Source: Hyphococcus flavus
GTDB taxonomy: Bacteria > Pseudomonadota > Alphaproteobacteria > Caulobacterales > Parvularculaceae
Direction of reading: 5' to 3'
Assembly (NCBI RefSeq): GCF_028748065.1
Contig: NZ_CP118166.1
Coordinates: 139,501-203,500 of the forward strand
Length of the DNA: 64,000 nucleotides
Shown: in pieces, positions 1 to 8,720 of the stretch
Numbering within the stretch: the first letter of the stretch is position 1
How the letters are laid out: each line of letters opens with the position of its first letter
Program-made: the position numbers and the translations under genes
The notes under the pieces: generated by a model
Database searches by the model: none
What the model was told of the DNA's origin: nothing
What the model saw: only the letters and a program-made list of their open reading frames with translations

Positions 1-426
1 GAATTGACGTTTCAGCTTCGCGTTATCAAGCCCGACGACTTTCGCTTTTTCCCGGATCAATTTGATGAAGTCGGCGGCTGAAACCTCTTCCTCACCGCGC
101 GCCTTGCGCTGGGCGTTCAGAGCCGTGCGAATAAAATTCATGGTCTGCACGCCGGGAATTTCCATCGGGTGCTGGAATGACAGGAACAAACCCTTCGCGG
201 CGCGCTCATTTGGATCAAGCTCCAGCAGGTTATCGCCATCAAGCGTAACGGCGCCGGATGTCGCCTCATACTCTTCGCGTCCAGCGATGCAGTGGGAAAG
301 CGTCGATTTGCCAGAACCATTCGGCCCCATAATGGCGTGCACCTCGCCCGCGGGAACCTCCAGCGAAACACCTTTTAGAATTTCCGCGCCGCCAACCGCG
401 ACATGAAGATCATTAATTTTTAGCAT
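1..426 (-). CDS. sufC: SufC, Fe-S cluster assembly ABC-type ATPase (partial, 3' end outside window)
   Basis: SufC is the cytosolic ATPase of the SufBCD scaffold that builds Fe-S clusters. The first 142 codons are present; the gene runs off the left edge on the minus strand. The start (MLKINDLHVAVGGAEILKGV) is typical for SufC. A Walker A motif GPNGSGKST lies near residues 34-42, followed by the SufC-typical SFQHPMEIPGV Q-loop region. The ATG overlaps the TAA of the upstream lipoprotein gene (TAATG at 424-428), which suggests translational coupling. Signature motif, Walker B and the C-terminus lie outside the window. Identification is firm from the N-terminal half alone. Confidence 0.95.
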   Translation of the reverse strand, partial: MLKINDLHVAVGGAEILKGVSLEVPAGEVHAIMGPNGSGKSTLSHCIAGREEYEATSGAVTLDGDNLLELDPNERAAKGLFLSFQHPMEIPGVQTMNFIRTALNAQRKARGEEEVSAADFIKLIREKAKVVGLDNAKLKRQF

Positions 427-878
427 TACTCGTTTTCTGTCGTTTGTGTGATACGTGTATTTTGATCGTGAATCAGGCGCCACTCGCCGCCTTCCAGCTG
501 GAACAGCAGAAGCAACCAAGATGACCTCGGCTCGCCTTCCGGCGTATCGCGATAGTCGTATTTCAGGAGAGCTGCCGACATGTCTTCACCTTCCATCAGC
601 TTGACCGTCTCAATATCCATCCGCCAATTTTCGTCCTGAAACCATTCACGATGAAAACCTATGACGTCGTCGGTCGTTTCGATAACCTCACCCTCCGGAA
701 AGATGATCATCAAATCATTGCGACCTGTAACTGTTGGCGCATAGGCCTCAAGGTCTTTCGCGTTGATGGCAGCCAGATGCGCCTTAACGGCAGCGTTAAA
801 ATCCGGCCGTGGCGCTTGTGCTTCACTGCATGAAGCAAGAAACAGCACATTAAGAGCTATAATGAAAACGCGCATCAT
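426..878 (-). CDS. NTF2/SnoaL-like (DUF4440-type) lipoprotein inside the suf operon
   Basis: Predicted 150-residue lipoprotein: the N-terminus MMRVFIIALNVLFLASC ends in an LASC lipobox, so the mature protein should start at the cysteine and be membrane-anchored outside the cytoplasm. The rest looks like a single NTF2/SnoaL-like domain (helical AAVKAHLAAINAKDLEAY, then strands ending WRLIHDQNTRI), a fold used for small-molecule binding or as an accessory domain. I chose the ATG at 876-878 because it forms an ATGA overlap with the stop of the RidA-like gene; an in-frame start six codons upstream also exists. It lies between ridA-like and sufC, coupled on both sides. Function unknown. Confidence 0.75.
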   Translation of the reverse strand: MMRVFIIALNVLFLASCSEAQAPRPDFNAAVKAHLAAINAKDLEAYAPTVTGRNDLMIIFPEGEVIETTDDVIGFHREWFQDENWRMDIETVKLMEGEDMSAALLKYDYRDTPEGEPRSSWLLLLFQLEGGEWRLIHDQNTRITQTTENE

Positions 879-1315
879 GGCTTTACCGCAAGACATTCAA
901 TTTCGAGCGCCGCGCCGAGAGCGAGCCCGTCAACGCCAAAGGTTGACCGCGCCGGTTTCGGCTCCGGCAAAGCGTCGGCATAGGCTGTATTCATTTTTGC
1001 ATACTGCGACATGTCATCGAGAAACACGGTGCATTTGACAATATCGGAAAGGCTGGCGCCTACCTGGTCCAGCGTCGCAGCGTAGTTTTTGAAAATTTGC
1101 TGCGTTTCCGGCCCGACGCCGCCTTCGACGAGAGTCATGGTTTTATAATCGACACCGATCTCGCCGGAGAGATAAATTACGCCATCCACAACAACGGCTG
1201 ACGAGAATGGAAAAGTTTCCGGCAGATCAGGATTACGATGATATTCGCGCTCGCCCGCTAGGGCTGCCGTTATGCCAAGCGTAGTGATGAGGAAAAAAGT
1301 CAAAACCGCTTTCAT
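875..1315 (-). CDS. Exported RidA (YjgF/YER057c/UK114) family protein
   Basis: RidA proteins usually deaminate reactive enamines and imines made by PLP enzymes. This 146-residue copy has the RidA core (VIYLSGEIGVD, TLDQVGASLSDIVKCTVFLDD, MNTAYADALPEPKPARSTFGV) and keeps the equivalents of catalytic Arg105 (Arg123 here) and Glu120 (Glu140). Unlike the classic cytosolic enzyme it begins with a clear signal peptide (MKAVLTFFLITTLGITAALA, cleavage about residue 20), so it is probably periplasmic. It sits five bases after the cupin gene and overlaps the next gene by ATGA. The substrate cannot be read from sequence. Its place in a suf operon next to a cysteine desulfurase gene, itself a PLP enzyme, may be incidental because the compartments differ. 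Confidence 0.85.
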   Translation of the reverse strand: MKAVLTFFLITTLGITAALAGEREYHRNPDLPETFPFSSAVVVDGVIYLSGEIGVDYKTMTLVEGGVGPETQQIFKNYAATLDQVGASLSDIVKCTVFLDDMSQYAKMNTAYADALPEPKPARSTFGVDGLALGAALEIECLAVKP

Positions 1316-1320
1316 ACCGT

Positions 1321-1763
1321 TTATTCCTTTGTCGCCGTTTTCGGTTCAACAATGATGTAAACCGTGGCGGTGTCGCCGATGTTCAAAGCTTCATGCCAAT
1401 CGATGCCGTCGGACGTCCATGACGCGCCCGCAGGGGTTTCCAATTCGCGCGTTCCGTTTGCGTCTTTGATGCGCATAGTCCCGCCTTCGAGGATGTAGCC
1501 GAAATGCGGTGCGTGCAAGTGCCGTTCATGCCCAACGCCCGGCGGAAACGTACATTTAAGCGCCCGCACATTGTCCGTCTCCTGCAAAAGCCCACAGACT
1601 TTTTCACCTTCCCATCCAGCCTCAAGCGGATCGGGAAGCGACTTATGCATGACAAGCGCGCCGCCGGAAGACGGGATCGGGTTTTCAGCCTGTTGCGCGA
1701 CGGCAATTGCTGGAATTAACGTCGATACGGCAATCGCCAAACAAAATCTCAACGCAGACTTCA

Positions 1764-1764
<1 letters not shown>
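1321..1764 (-). CDS. Exported cupin-domain protein
   Basis: A 147-residue single-domain cupin with a signal peptide (hydrophobic stretch to about residue 24, AVAQ cleavage). Cupin motif 1 is visible as HERHLHAPHFGYILEGG with several histidines able to bind a metal, and motif 2 as DGIDWHEALNIGD. Such proteins are often metal-dependent oxygenases or isomerases, or sugar binders; none can be assigned here. ATG at 1762-1764 forms a TGATG overlap with the sufB stop, and a GTG lies immediately upstream. A Shine-Dalgarno-like AGGGGAG lies about ten bases before the ATG, inside the sufB 3' end. It is the first of three genes for exported proteins between sufB and sufC. Confidence 0.8.
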
Positions 1765-3270
<1,506 letters not shown>

Positions 3271-3284
<14 letters not shown>

Positions 3285-3507
3285 TGTTTTTCTTTTCAAG
3301 CATCTTCTTTGCTGAAATCCCAGCAGCAGCAACTATCCCGGCAAACACAAGTAAGATTAGCGTAACTACTAAATAGACAAACGGACTCGTGGCACCATTC
3401 GCAAATGCAACAGCAAATGCAATAATCAATGCAACTCCAAAGGCTAGTGAGGTAAAGACCACAGGCTCGTTAGGCGTAGGCACTTTCATTTTCCTTTTCG
3501 CTTTCAT
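3271..3507 (-). CDS. Small two-helix membrane protein between the desulfurase and sufB
   Basis: A 78-residue protein with a basic N-terminus ([15 protein letters not shown]) and two hydrophobic segments (about residues 18-38 and 43-65), ending in a charged tail. I do not recognise the family. The ATG at 3505-3507 forms TGATG with the cysteine desulfurase stop; a GTG lies just before it and a purine-rich AAAGGGGGG Shine-Dalgarno stretch precedes it. Its 3' end overlaps the sufB start by 14 bases, so it is embedded in the operon. Its base composition is visibly more A+T-rich than that of its neighbours. It is probably a real, recently acquired or fast-evolving gene. Confidence 0.65.
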
Positions 3508-4661
3508 CACGCCGCCCCCCTTTGCTCAAAACGGGCTTTGATGCGTTCATAAGCCTTTGGCCATTCGCGGATGAAGGCGTCAGCATCTTCTTCAGTTGAG
3601 TTCCACCCGAGCGATACGCGAATGGCGGAACTCGCCTCTTCTTCGCTGGCGCCCATGGCGGTCAAAACATGACTTGGTTTCGTTTTGCCAGAAGAACACG
3701 CTGTGCCCGCTGATACGGAAATTCCTGCAAGATCCATGGTCATGAGCTGTGTGGCGCCGGAAAATCCGTCTGCTGAAATGCATAAGGTTCCCGGTAGGCG
3801 CTCATGATCTACGCCCCATGCCTTTGCGCCAGCGGCTACAGCGGCATCCTGCATTTTATTTCGAAGCGCCGCGATCTCTCCTGCACGCGCGAGGCTTTGT
3901 TTCGCAAGTTCGCTGGCGAGCCCCAGCCCGGCAATCGCCGGAACATTGTGCGTACCCGCGCGCCGATTGCTTTCATGGCCTCCGCCGCGCAGTTGTGGCT
4001 CAAGCGGCAGGTTCGGACCGGTGATGAGAGCGCCAATCCCCACTGGGCCGCCAAACTTGTGACCTGTCAAACTCATCATATCCGCGCCGGACATAACAAA
4101 GTTCACCGGGATCTTGCCCGCGGCCTGTGCAGCGTCGCAGAACAATAACCCGCCCGCATCATGAGCTATATCAGCCGCTTCTCTAACCGGCTGCATGACG
4201 CCTGTTTCATTATTGGCAAACATCAAGCAAACGACAAATCCGCCGTCACGTTCAGAATCATAACCATCCAAACGAGCCCGAAGCCATGCGAGGTCGACGA
4301 TGCCTGATGGAAGCGCCGGAATGGTTTCCACTTCCGCGCCTGTCGTTGCTGCATTGGCGCCAACGGCGGCATGTTCGAGCACGCTTATGAAAATCCGTTT
4401 GATGTTATGCGGCTTTATCGCGCCATGCAGAGCGTAATGGATCGACTCTGTACCGCCGCTCGTAAAGATGACGCCATTGACTGGCGCATTGACTAACGTT
4501 CGCACCTGTTCGCGAGCATCCTCGACAAGCTTGTGGGCGTGGCGGCCTTCTTCGTGTACGGACAAAGAATTGCCGTCCTGACGCATGGTCTCAGCAACAA
4601 TCTCGACAACTTCCGGCCGCACGGGCGCGGTGGCGTTATGATCCAGATAATACCGTTTCAT
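3507..4661 (-). CDS. Cysteine desulfurase, group I (IscS/NifS-like)
   Basis: PLP-dependent enzyme that removes sulfur from L-cysteine and supplies persulfide for Fe-S assembly. The 384-residue protein has the class V aminotransferase fold: YLDHNATAPVRPEV at the N-terminus, FTSGGTESIHYALHG, the aspartate region LLFCDAAQAAGKIPV, the PLP lysine in SLTGHKFGGPVGIGAL (Lys202) and the persulfide cysteine in SVSAGTACSSGK (Cys322). The extended loop around that cysteine puts it in group I rather than SufS-type group II. In many alphaproteobacteria a group I enzyme sits exactly here, between iscR and sufB. Its ATG overlaps the iscR stop (ATGA at 4658-4661). Confidence 0.95.
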   Translation of the reverse strand: MKRYYLDHNATAPVRPEVVEIVAETMRQDGNSLSVHEEGRHAHKLVEDAREQVRTLVNAPVNGVIFTSGGTESIHYALHGAIKPHNIKRIFISVLEHAAVGANAATTGAEVETIPALPSGIVDLAWLRARLDGYDSERDGGFVVCLMFANNETGVMQPVREAADIAHDAGGLLFCDAAQAAGKIPVNFVMSGADMMSLTGHKFGGPVGIGALITGPNLPLEPQLRGGGHESNRRAGTHNVPAIAGLGLASELAKQSLARAGEIAALRNKMQDAAVAAGAKAWGVDHERLPGTLCISADGFSGATQLMTMDLAGISVSAGTACSSGKTKPSHVLTAMGASEEEASSAIRVSLGWNSTEEDADAFIREWPKAYERIKARFEQRGAA

Positions 4662-5131
4662 TCCGCCGCTCCCGCAATTCTGTTGTCGCGTTCGGGAACA
4701 TTCACCGCCGCCATGCCGGCGACTCGCTTTTCCAGAATATCCTCAAGCGTCACTGCGTTCAGAAAGATTTCGATCTGACGGCCAAGCTCGTCCCAGAGAT
4801 CATGAGTGAGGCAGCGCGCGCTTGTGCCCTGACAACCCGTCACAGATCCCGGCGTGCAAGCGGTAGTGCGGATTTCTTCGTCCACAGCGGCGACAATATC
4901 GGCAACGCGCATCTGGGCAGGCACAGCCGTCAAGGCATAGCCGCCACCGACGCCGCGAGCGCTTTCAACCAATCCTGCTTTTCTGAGTTTTGAAAAAAGC
5001 TGCTCAAGATAAGAAAGCGAGATTCCCTGACGAAGGGCGATATCGGAGAGGGACACCGGCCCCTCGCCGCCTGTCGACGCGATATCAGCCATGGCTGAAA
5101 CCGCATATCTGCCCTTTGTAGTCAGTTTCAT
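4658..5131 (-). CDS. iscR: IscR, Rrf2-family Fe-S-sensing transcriptional regulator
   Basis: First gene of the suf operon. The 157-residue protein begins MKLTTKGRYAVSAMADIA, the standard Rrf2 winged-helix start, with recognition helix ISLSYLEQLFSKLRKAGLV and wing ARGVGGGYAL. Three cysteines (Cys92, Cys100, Cys107) plus His110 in CLTHDLW form the 2Fe-2S-binding cluster site known from IscR; spacing is Cys-x7-Cys-x6-Cys. Known IscR proteins repress their own operon when they carry a cluster. An IscR-like operator lies upstream at 5239-5251, so autoregulation is likely here too. Confidence 0.95.
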   Translation of the reverse strand: MKLTTKGRYAVSAMADIASTGGEGPVSLSDIALRQGISLSYLEQLFSKLRKAGLVESARGVGGGYALTAVPAQMRVADIVAAVDEEIRTTACTPGSVTGCQGTSARCLTHDLWDELGRQIEIFLNAVTLEDILEKRVAGMAAVNVPERDNRIAGAAE

Positions 5132-5224
5132 CTGGCTTCCCGTTTAATTTCGCCGCAGGGCGTTTGGCTGGCACGGATAAGAAAACGTGCTATACGCGCC
5201 CGCCGATTAACCTCATTTGCCGCC

Positions 5225-5257
5225 GAGATAAGAAATCCGACTAAAACAGTCAACATT
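5225..5257 (-). promoter_or_regulatory. iscR-suf promoter with IscR type-1-like operator
   Basis: On the minus strand, TTGACT (5253-5248), a 17-base spacer and TATCTC (5230-5225) form a sigma-70-like promoter. The palindrome GACTAAAACAGTC (5239-5251) overlaps the -35 box and matches the core of the E. coli type-1 IscR site (GACTrwwwyAGTC) at every position; the outer arms match only partly. This predicts a leader of roughly 85 bases before the iscR ATG. Operator over -35 and spacing are read from sequence; binding is inferred. Confidence 0.7.
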
Positions 5258-5381
5258 ATCACCGCAAAAATACTGGTGAAATCCTCCTGTTTTTGCGGAA
5301 ATTGCGGCATTTGCAGGCAATAGAAATAGCAATGCGTGGGGATATAAACGCCCAGCGCTCGACGGATTGAAAAGGGTCACA

Positions 5382-6056
5382 ATGCCTGAAGTTATTTTCG
5401 CTGGTCCCGAAGGACGCCTGGAAGGCCGATACCAAAAAGGAAAGGGCGAAAATCCGCCAGTGGCGCTTGTGCTCCATCCTCACCCGCTTTTTGGCGGAAC
5501 GATGAACAACCGCGCAACATATGAGCTTTATCAGATGTTTGTGCGGCGCGGCTTTTCGACCATGCGGTTTAATTTTCGGGGCGTCGGCCGCAGCCAGGGT
5601 GAATACGACCAGGGCCAGGGCGAACTTGCGGACGCCGCCACCGCCCTTGATTATATGCAGCAAATGAACCCGAATGCGCCATTCTCATGGGTTGGCGGTT
5701 TTTCTTTCGGCTCCTGGATCGCCATGCAACTTTTGATGCGCAGACCGGAGATTGTTGGTTTTATCGCTGGGTCTACACCTGCCAATCTTTACGACTTCTC
5801 GTTTCTGGCGCCTTGCCCCTCCTCGGGTGTCGTGATCCATGGCGAACTCGACAAAATCTGCGCCCCTGACGAAACCAAGGGCATGGTCGAGCGCACGCGA
5901 ACGCAAAAAGGTCGGAAAATAGAGTTTCAAGTAGTGCCAGGCGCTGACCACTTCTTTGAGACCCATATCGAGGAGTTCATCGCAGCTTCTGAAGCATATC
6001 TCGACATGCGGCTCGCTTATGAAAAACCGGAAGGTGAGTATCACGGCGACGCATAA
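5382..6056 (+). CDS. Alpha/beta hydrolase (serine-hydrolase type)
   Basis: A 224-residue cytosolic alpha/beta hydrolase. Visible features: oxyanion-region HPHPLFGGTMNNR, an early FNFRGVGRSQGEYD loop, the nucleophile elbow GGFSFGS, an aspartate in HGELDKICAP and the catalytic histidine in PGADHFFE near the C-terminus. It resembles the conserved 'CocE/NonD-like alpha/beta hydrolase' family found across alphaproteobacteria, substrate unknown. I chose the ATG at 5382 (preceded by AAAAGGG) over the TTG at 5367. It is divergent from the suf operon and probably monocistronic. Confidence 0.85.
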   Translation: MPEVIFAGPEGRLEGRYQKGKGENPPVALVLHPHPLFGGTMNNRATYELYQMFVRRGFSTMRFNFRGVGRSQGEYDQGQGELADAATALDYMQQMNPNAPFSWVGGFSFGSWIAMQLLMRRPEIVGFIAGSTPANLYDFSFLAPCPSSGVVIHGELDKICAPDETKGMVERTRTQKGRKIEFQVVPGADHFFETHIEEFIAASEAYLDMRLAYEKPEGEYHGDA

Positions 6057-6104
6057 GTCCGTTAACCCCTTATAAAGCGCCACTTTTGCGAGGGATTAAC
6101 ACTT

Positions 6105-6148
6105 CCGGACCAGAGTTTGCTAATATCAAGCTCTGAAGTCCGGGGGGA
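6105..6148 (+). promoter_or_regulatory. Leader hairpin before the 6155 gene
   Basis: CCGGACCAGAG (6105-6115) pairs with CTCTG-AA-GTCCGG (6131-6143), an 11-bp stem with a two-base bulge. The last G residues of the stem run into the G-rich Shine-Dalgarno stretch (6142-6147) just before the GTG start at 6155, so folding could limit ribosome access. Structure seen by eye; function inferred. Confidence 0.4.
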
Positions 6149-6154
6149 TTTCCT

Positions 6155-6574
6155 GTGCCGTTTAACTTTTCGAACATGATCTCGCGAAAACGCGCTCATC
6201 TGCGCACGTCACTCGACGGTGTTAACGGTTTCACCGGACGTGGTGAAATATCGGTCGCAATCTGGAACACAGGAACTTGCATCCTTACAGTCTTGCTACG
6301 CGGGGTCGCCGGCAGAAACGCAGATATTTTTGCAAATGAAACGCGTCTGGGCAGCATTAGACTTGTTGACGGTCGGGCTGCAGCAAAAATTAAACTCGAA
6401 AATGACCCTAACGCTTCTGCTCTTCTACAAGCTTCATCTATTGAAATTAAACAAAACGGGGATGTTATTCTTAGTGGTAAGCTCCATCAAAATAACGCGT
6501 CAAGAGCTGTATTCACTGTATTGCGTGATAAGCTCGCCTTTAACCAAAAGCGAGGCGAGAAAAGTGGTGTTTAA
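6155..6574 (+). CDS. Hypothetical protein, predicted beta-rich domain
   Basis: A 139-residue protein I do not recognise. It starts with GTG (GTGCCGTTTAAC) eight bases after a strong G-rich Shine-Dalgarno stretch. After a basic N-terminus (ISRKRAHLRTSLDG) it shows alternating strands with turn glycines (GFTGRGEISVAIWNTG, VLLRGVAGRNADIFANE, IRLVDGRAAAKIKLEN, SIEIKQNGDVILSGKL), suggesting a small beta-sandwich. No signal peptide or membrane segment is apparent. It is followed by a small membrane protein gene with an overlapping start. An alternative ATG start lies seven codons downstream. Confidence 0.6.
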   Translation: MPFNFSNMISRKRAHLRTSLDGVNGFTGRGEISVAIWNTGTCILTVLLRGVAGRNADIFANETRLGSIRLVDGRAAAKIKLENDPNASALLQASSIEIKQNGDVILSGKLHQNNASRAVFTVLRDKLAFNQKRGEKSGV

Positions 6575-6704
6575 AGATCAATCCGAACCCAATGAAAACG
6601 AATACATAGAGCAAAGAAACGATGTCAGGAACAATCCGGTCGCGCCCTATGCACTGTCCGCCGGCGTACTGTTTTTGATCGCATTGCTCATCCTCGCCTA
6701 CTAA
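6567..6704 (+). CDS. Small single-pass membrane protein (45 aa)
   Basis: GTG-started 45-residue frame overlapping the end of the previous gene by eight bases; a second GTG lies one codon upstream and GAGGCGAGA serves as a plausible ribosome binding site. The N-terminal half is hydrophilic and rich in Asp, Glu and Asn; residues about 24-45 form one hydrophobic helix ending at the C-terminus (YALSAGVLFLIALLILAY), as in tail-anchored proteins. Function unknown. The charged/hydrophobic layout and overlap support it being real, but short length leaves doubt. Confidence 0.5.
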   Translation: MFKDQSEPNENEYIEQRNDVRNNPVAPYALSAGVLFLIALLILAY

Positions 6705-6708
6705 CGGT

Positions 6709-7680
6709 CTATGCAAGCCCGGCACGGCCGATATTCAGGAATTTCTCGCGCCGCTGCTGCTTGAGTTCATCCGGCGACATCATCTCAAGCTCCGTAATCG
6801 CCGCCTCGACGGCATCACCTAAACGCTCAATCGCAAGATGAATGTCCCGATGCGCTCCGCCGACTGGCTCGGGAATAATGCCATCAATTACCCCCAGATC
6901 CAATAAATCCTGCGCGGAGATTTTCATCGCTTCGGCCGCATCCGGTGCTTTGTTGTCACCTTTTCCGGCTGCGTCTTTCCAGAGAATAGAAGCGCACCCT
7001 TCCGGCGATATCACTGAATAAACAGAATGCTCCAGCATTAGCACTTTATTCGCCGCAGCAAGCGCCACCGCTCCGCCTGACCCGCCTTCGCCAACGATGA
7101 CAGAGATAAGCGGCGCCGAGAGGCCAAGACACTTTTCCGTACACGATGCAATGGCTTCCGCCTGCCCTCGCTCTTCCGCACCGCGACCGGGATATGCCCC
7201 TGGCGTATCAACTAGAGTGATAACCGGCAAATTGAACCGTTCCGCCATATCCATAAGACGCATGGCTTTTCGATAGCCCTCCGGGCGCGCCATGCCAAAA
7301 TTGTGTTTAACACGCCCAGCGGTATCTGAACCTTTCTCATGCCCAATCAAAATGATTGAACGTCCGCGCAGGCGCGCTGGTCCGCCCAAAACCGCAGCAT
7401 CTTCACCAAAAGCGCGATCGCCAGCAAGTGGGGTAAAGTCATCAACAAGCTGATTTACATAATCAGAAAAATGCGGCCGGCCGGCATGGCGTGCAACTTG
7501 CGCCTTTTGCCAACGAGAAAGCTTGCTGTAAGCATCGGCCAAAAGAGTATCCGCTTTGCCCTGAAGTTTTTCAATCTCTTCATCGACATTAACGCCAGCC
7601 TCGCCATCCATCTGGCGCAGATCTGTGATCTTGCCTTCCAGTTCAGCAATCGGCTTTTCAAAATCGAGGTATGTACGCAT
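6709..7680 (-). CDS. accA: Acetyl-CoA carboxylase carboxyltransferase subunit alpha
   Basis: AccA with AccD transfers the carboxyl group from carboxybiotin to acetyl-CoA, the first step of fatty acid synthesis. The 323-residue protein is full length: [15 protein letters not shown] at the start, [41 protein letters not shown], the oxyanion-hole region [31 protein letters not shown], and [13 protein letters not shown]. An AAGA/GGAAG-type ribosome site precedes the ATG. It is the next gene downstream of xerD in the same direction, with 75 bases between. Confidence 0.97.
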   Translation of the reverse strand: MRTYLDFEKPIAELEGKITDLRQMDGEAGVNVDEEIEKLQGKADTLLADAYSKLSRWQKAQVARHAGRPHFSDYVNQLVDDFTPLAGDRAFGEDAAVLGGPARLRGRSIILIGHEKGSDTAGRVKHNFGMARPEGYRKAMRLMDMAERFNLPVITLVDTPGAYPGRGAEERGQAEAIASCTEKCLGLSAPLISVIVGEGGSGGAVALAAANKVLMLEHSVYSVISPEGCASILWKDAAGKGDNKAPDAAEAMKISAQDLLDLGVIDGIIPEPVGGAHRDIHLAIERLGDAVEAAITELEMMSPDELKQQRREKFLNIGRAGLA

Positions 7681-7755
7681 CTTTTTCTTCCATAGTCTTG
7701 TAGCGGACAGTAGCGAGGCTTCATTGTTTTTTCAAACAGGATTCAATCTATTGTG

Positions 7756-8697
7756 TTATGTTTTTCCCTGCTTTTTTGCTAACGGATGCTTAGAAAAAAC
7801 AAGCTCCTTCAATCGGTCCTGCGCTATATGCGTGTAAATCTGGGTGGTTGTGATATCTGCATGTCCGAGCATCTGTTGTACGCTTCTCAGATCAGCACCG
7901 CCCTCAAGCAGATGTGTCGCAAAAGCGTGGCGCAAGACGTGTGGAGAGACTTTCGACGGCGGAACACCAGCTTTTACCGCCAAGTCTTTCAATATCTGAG
8001 CAAATCGCGCGGCGGTGATATGGCCAGCTTTCCCGCGTGAAGGAAAAAACCAAGGAGAAGGCGCTTTTTGTTTTGCTTTAGTTTCAAGAAATTCGTCGCG
8101 ACAGGTCAGATAGGCTTCGGCCGCCTCAACCGCCCGCTGCGTCAAAGGCGCAACACGTTCTTTATCGCCTTTGCCTCTTACAACCAACACGCGTTCGCCT
8201 TTTCTCAACGCTCCTAGCGGAAGACCGACAAGCTCGGATACCCGCAGGCCACCCGAGTATAAAATCTCCAGCATCGCTCTCAGCCGAAGACCTTTTGACC
8301 CCTCCATGAGTTCCGACGCTTCGAACAATGCGATTACTTCCTCACTGCTCAAAACTTTTGGCAATGGCCGCTGCGTTTTCGGCCGTTCTATCGAGGCAGT
8401 AGGGTTATCAGCACGATACCCTTCCGTATACAGAAACTGGTAAAACTGTCGCAGCGCCGACACTTTGAGAGCAGCGGTTGATGATGAAAGCCCTTCCCTC
8501 TCCAACGTAGCCAGCCACGCAGAGATGTCATCAGCGCCGGCGGTTTCAAGCGTTTCCTTACGCGTGCTTGCGAATCTACCAAACCGGCAAATATCGCGGC
8601 CATAATTTTTTAGGGTATTTGCAGCGGCAGCGCGCTCTACCGACATCATTTCAAGAAATGCGTCCAACAGGCGCGTATTGGAATCTTCAGATGACAT
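7756..8697 (-). CDS. xerD: Site-specific tyrosine recombinase XerD
   Basis: XerD with XerC resolves chromosome dimers at dif. The 313-residue protein has the N-terminal SAM-like core-binding domain (ERAAAANTLKNYGRDICRF) and the catalytic domain with SGGLRVSELVGL (first Arg), VRGKGDKERVAPL, HVLRHAFATHLL (His-x-x-Arg), LGHADITTTQIYTHI (His and nucleophile Tyr). I chose the ATG at 8697 because AGGGT lies six bases upstream; a GTG nine codons earlier overlaps the upstream stop as GTGA but has poor spacing to a Shine-Dalgarno. It follows the unknown 588-residue gene and precedes accA. Confidence 0.95.
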   Translation of the reverse strand: MSSEDSNTRLLDAFLEMMSVERAAAANTLKNYGRDICRFGRFASTRKETLETAGADDISAWLATLEREGLSSSTAALKVSALRQFYQFLYTEGYRADNPTASIERPKTQRPLPKVLSSEEVIALFEASELMEGSKGLRLRAMLEILYSGGLRVSELVGLPLGALRKGERVLVVRGKGDKERVAPLTQRAVEAAEAYLTCRDEFLETKAKQKAPSPWFFPSRGKAGHITAARFAQILKDLAVKAGVPPSKVSPHVLRHAFATHLLEGGADLRSVQQMLGHADITTTQIYTHIAQDRLKELVFSKHPLAKKQGKT

Positions 8698-8720
8698 GGT
8701 CGAACCCTGCGACCTGCTCT

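Noticed and set aside
5128-5310. 60-codon open frame upstream of iscR ending in an ATGA overlap with it
   Set aside because: A good sigma-70-like promoter and an IscR operator lie inside it (5225-5257), so it would be split by transcription start; one hydrophobic stretch is not enough support.
6062-6076. CtrA binding box TTAA-N7-TTAA
   Set aside because: One half-site deviates (TAAA) and no matching promoter was found; kept only as a remark in a finding.
6219-6563. Long plus-strand frame whose C-terminal part contains the 45-residue protein
   Set aside because: Its first 115 codons run through the 139-residue gene in another frame and lack protein-like composition; only the end from 6567 is kept.
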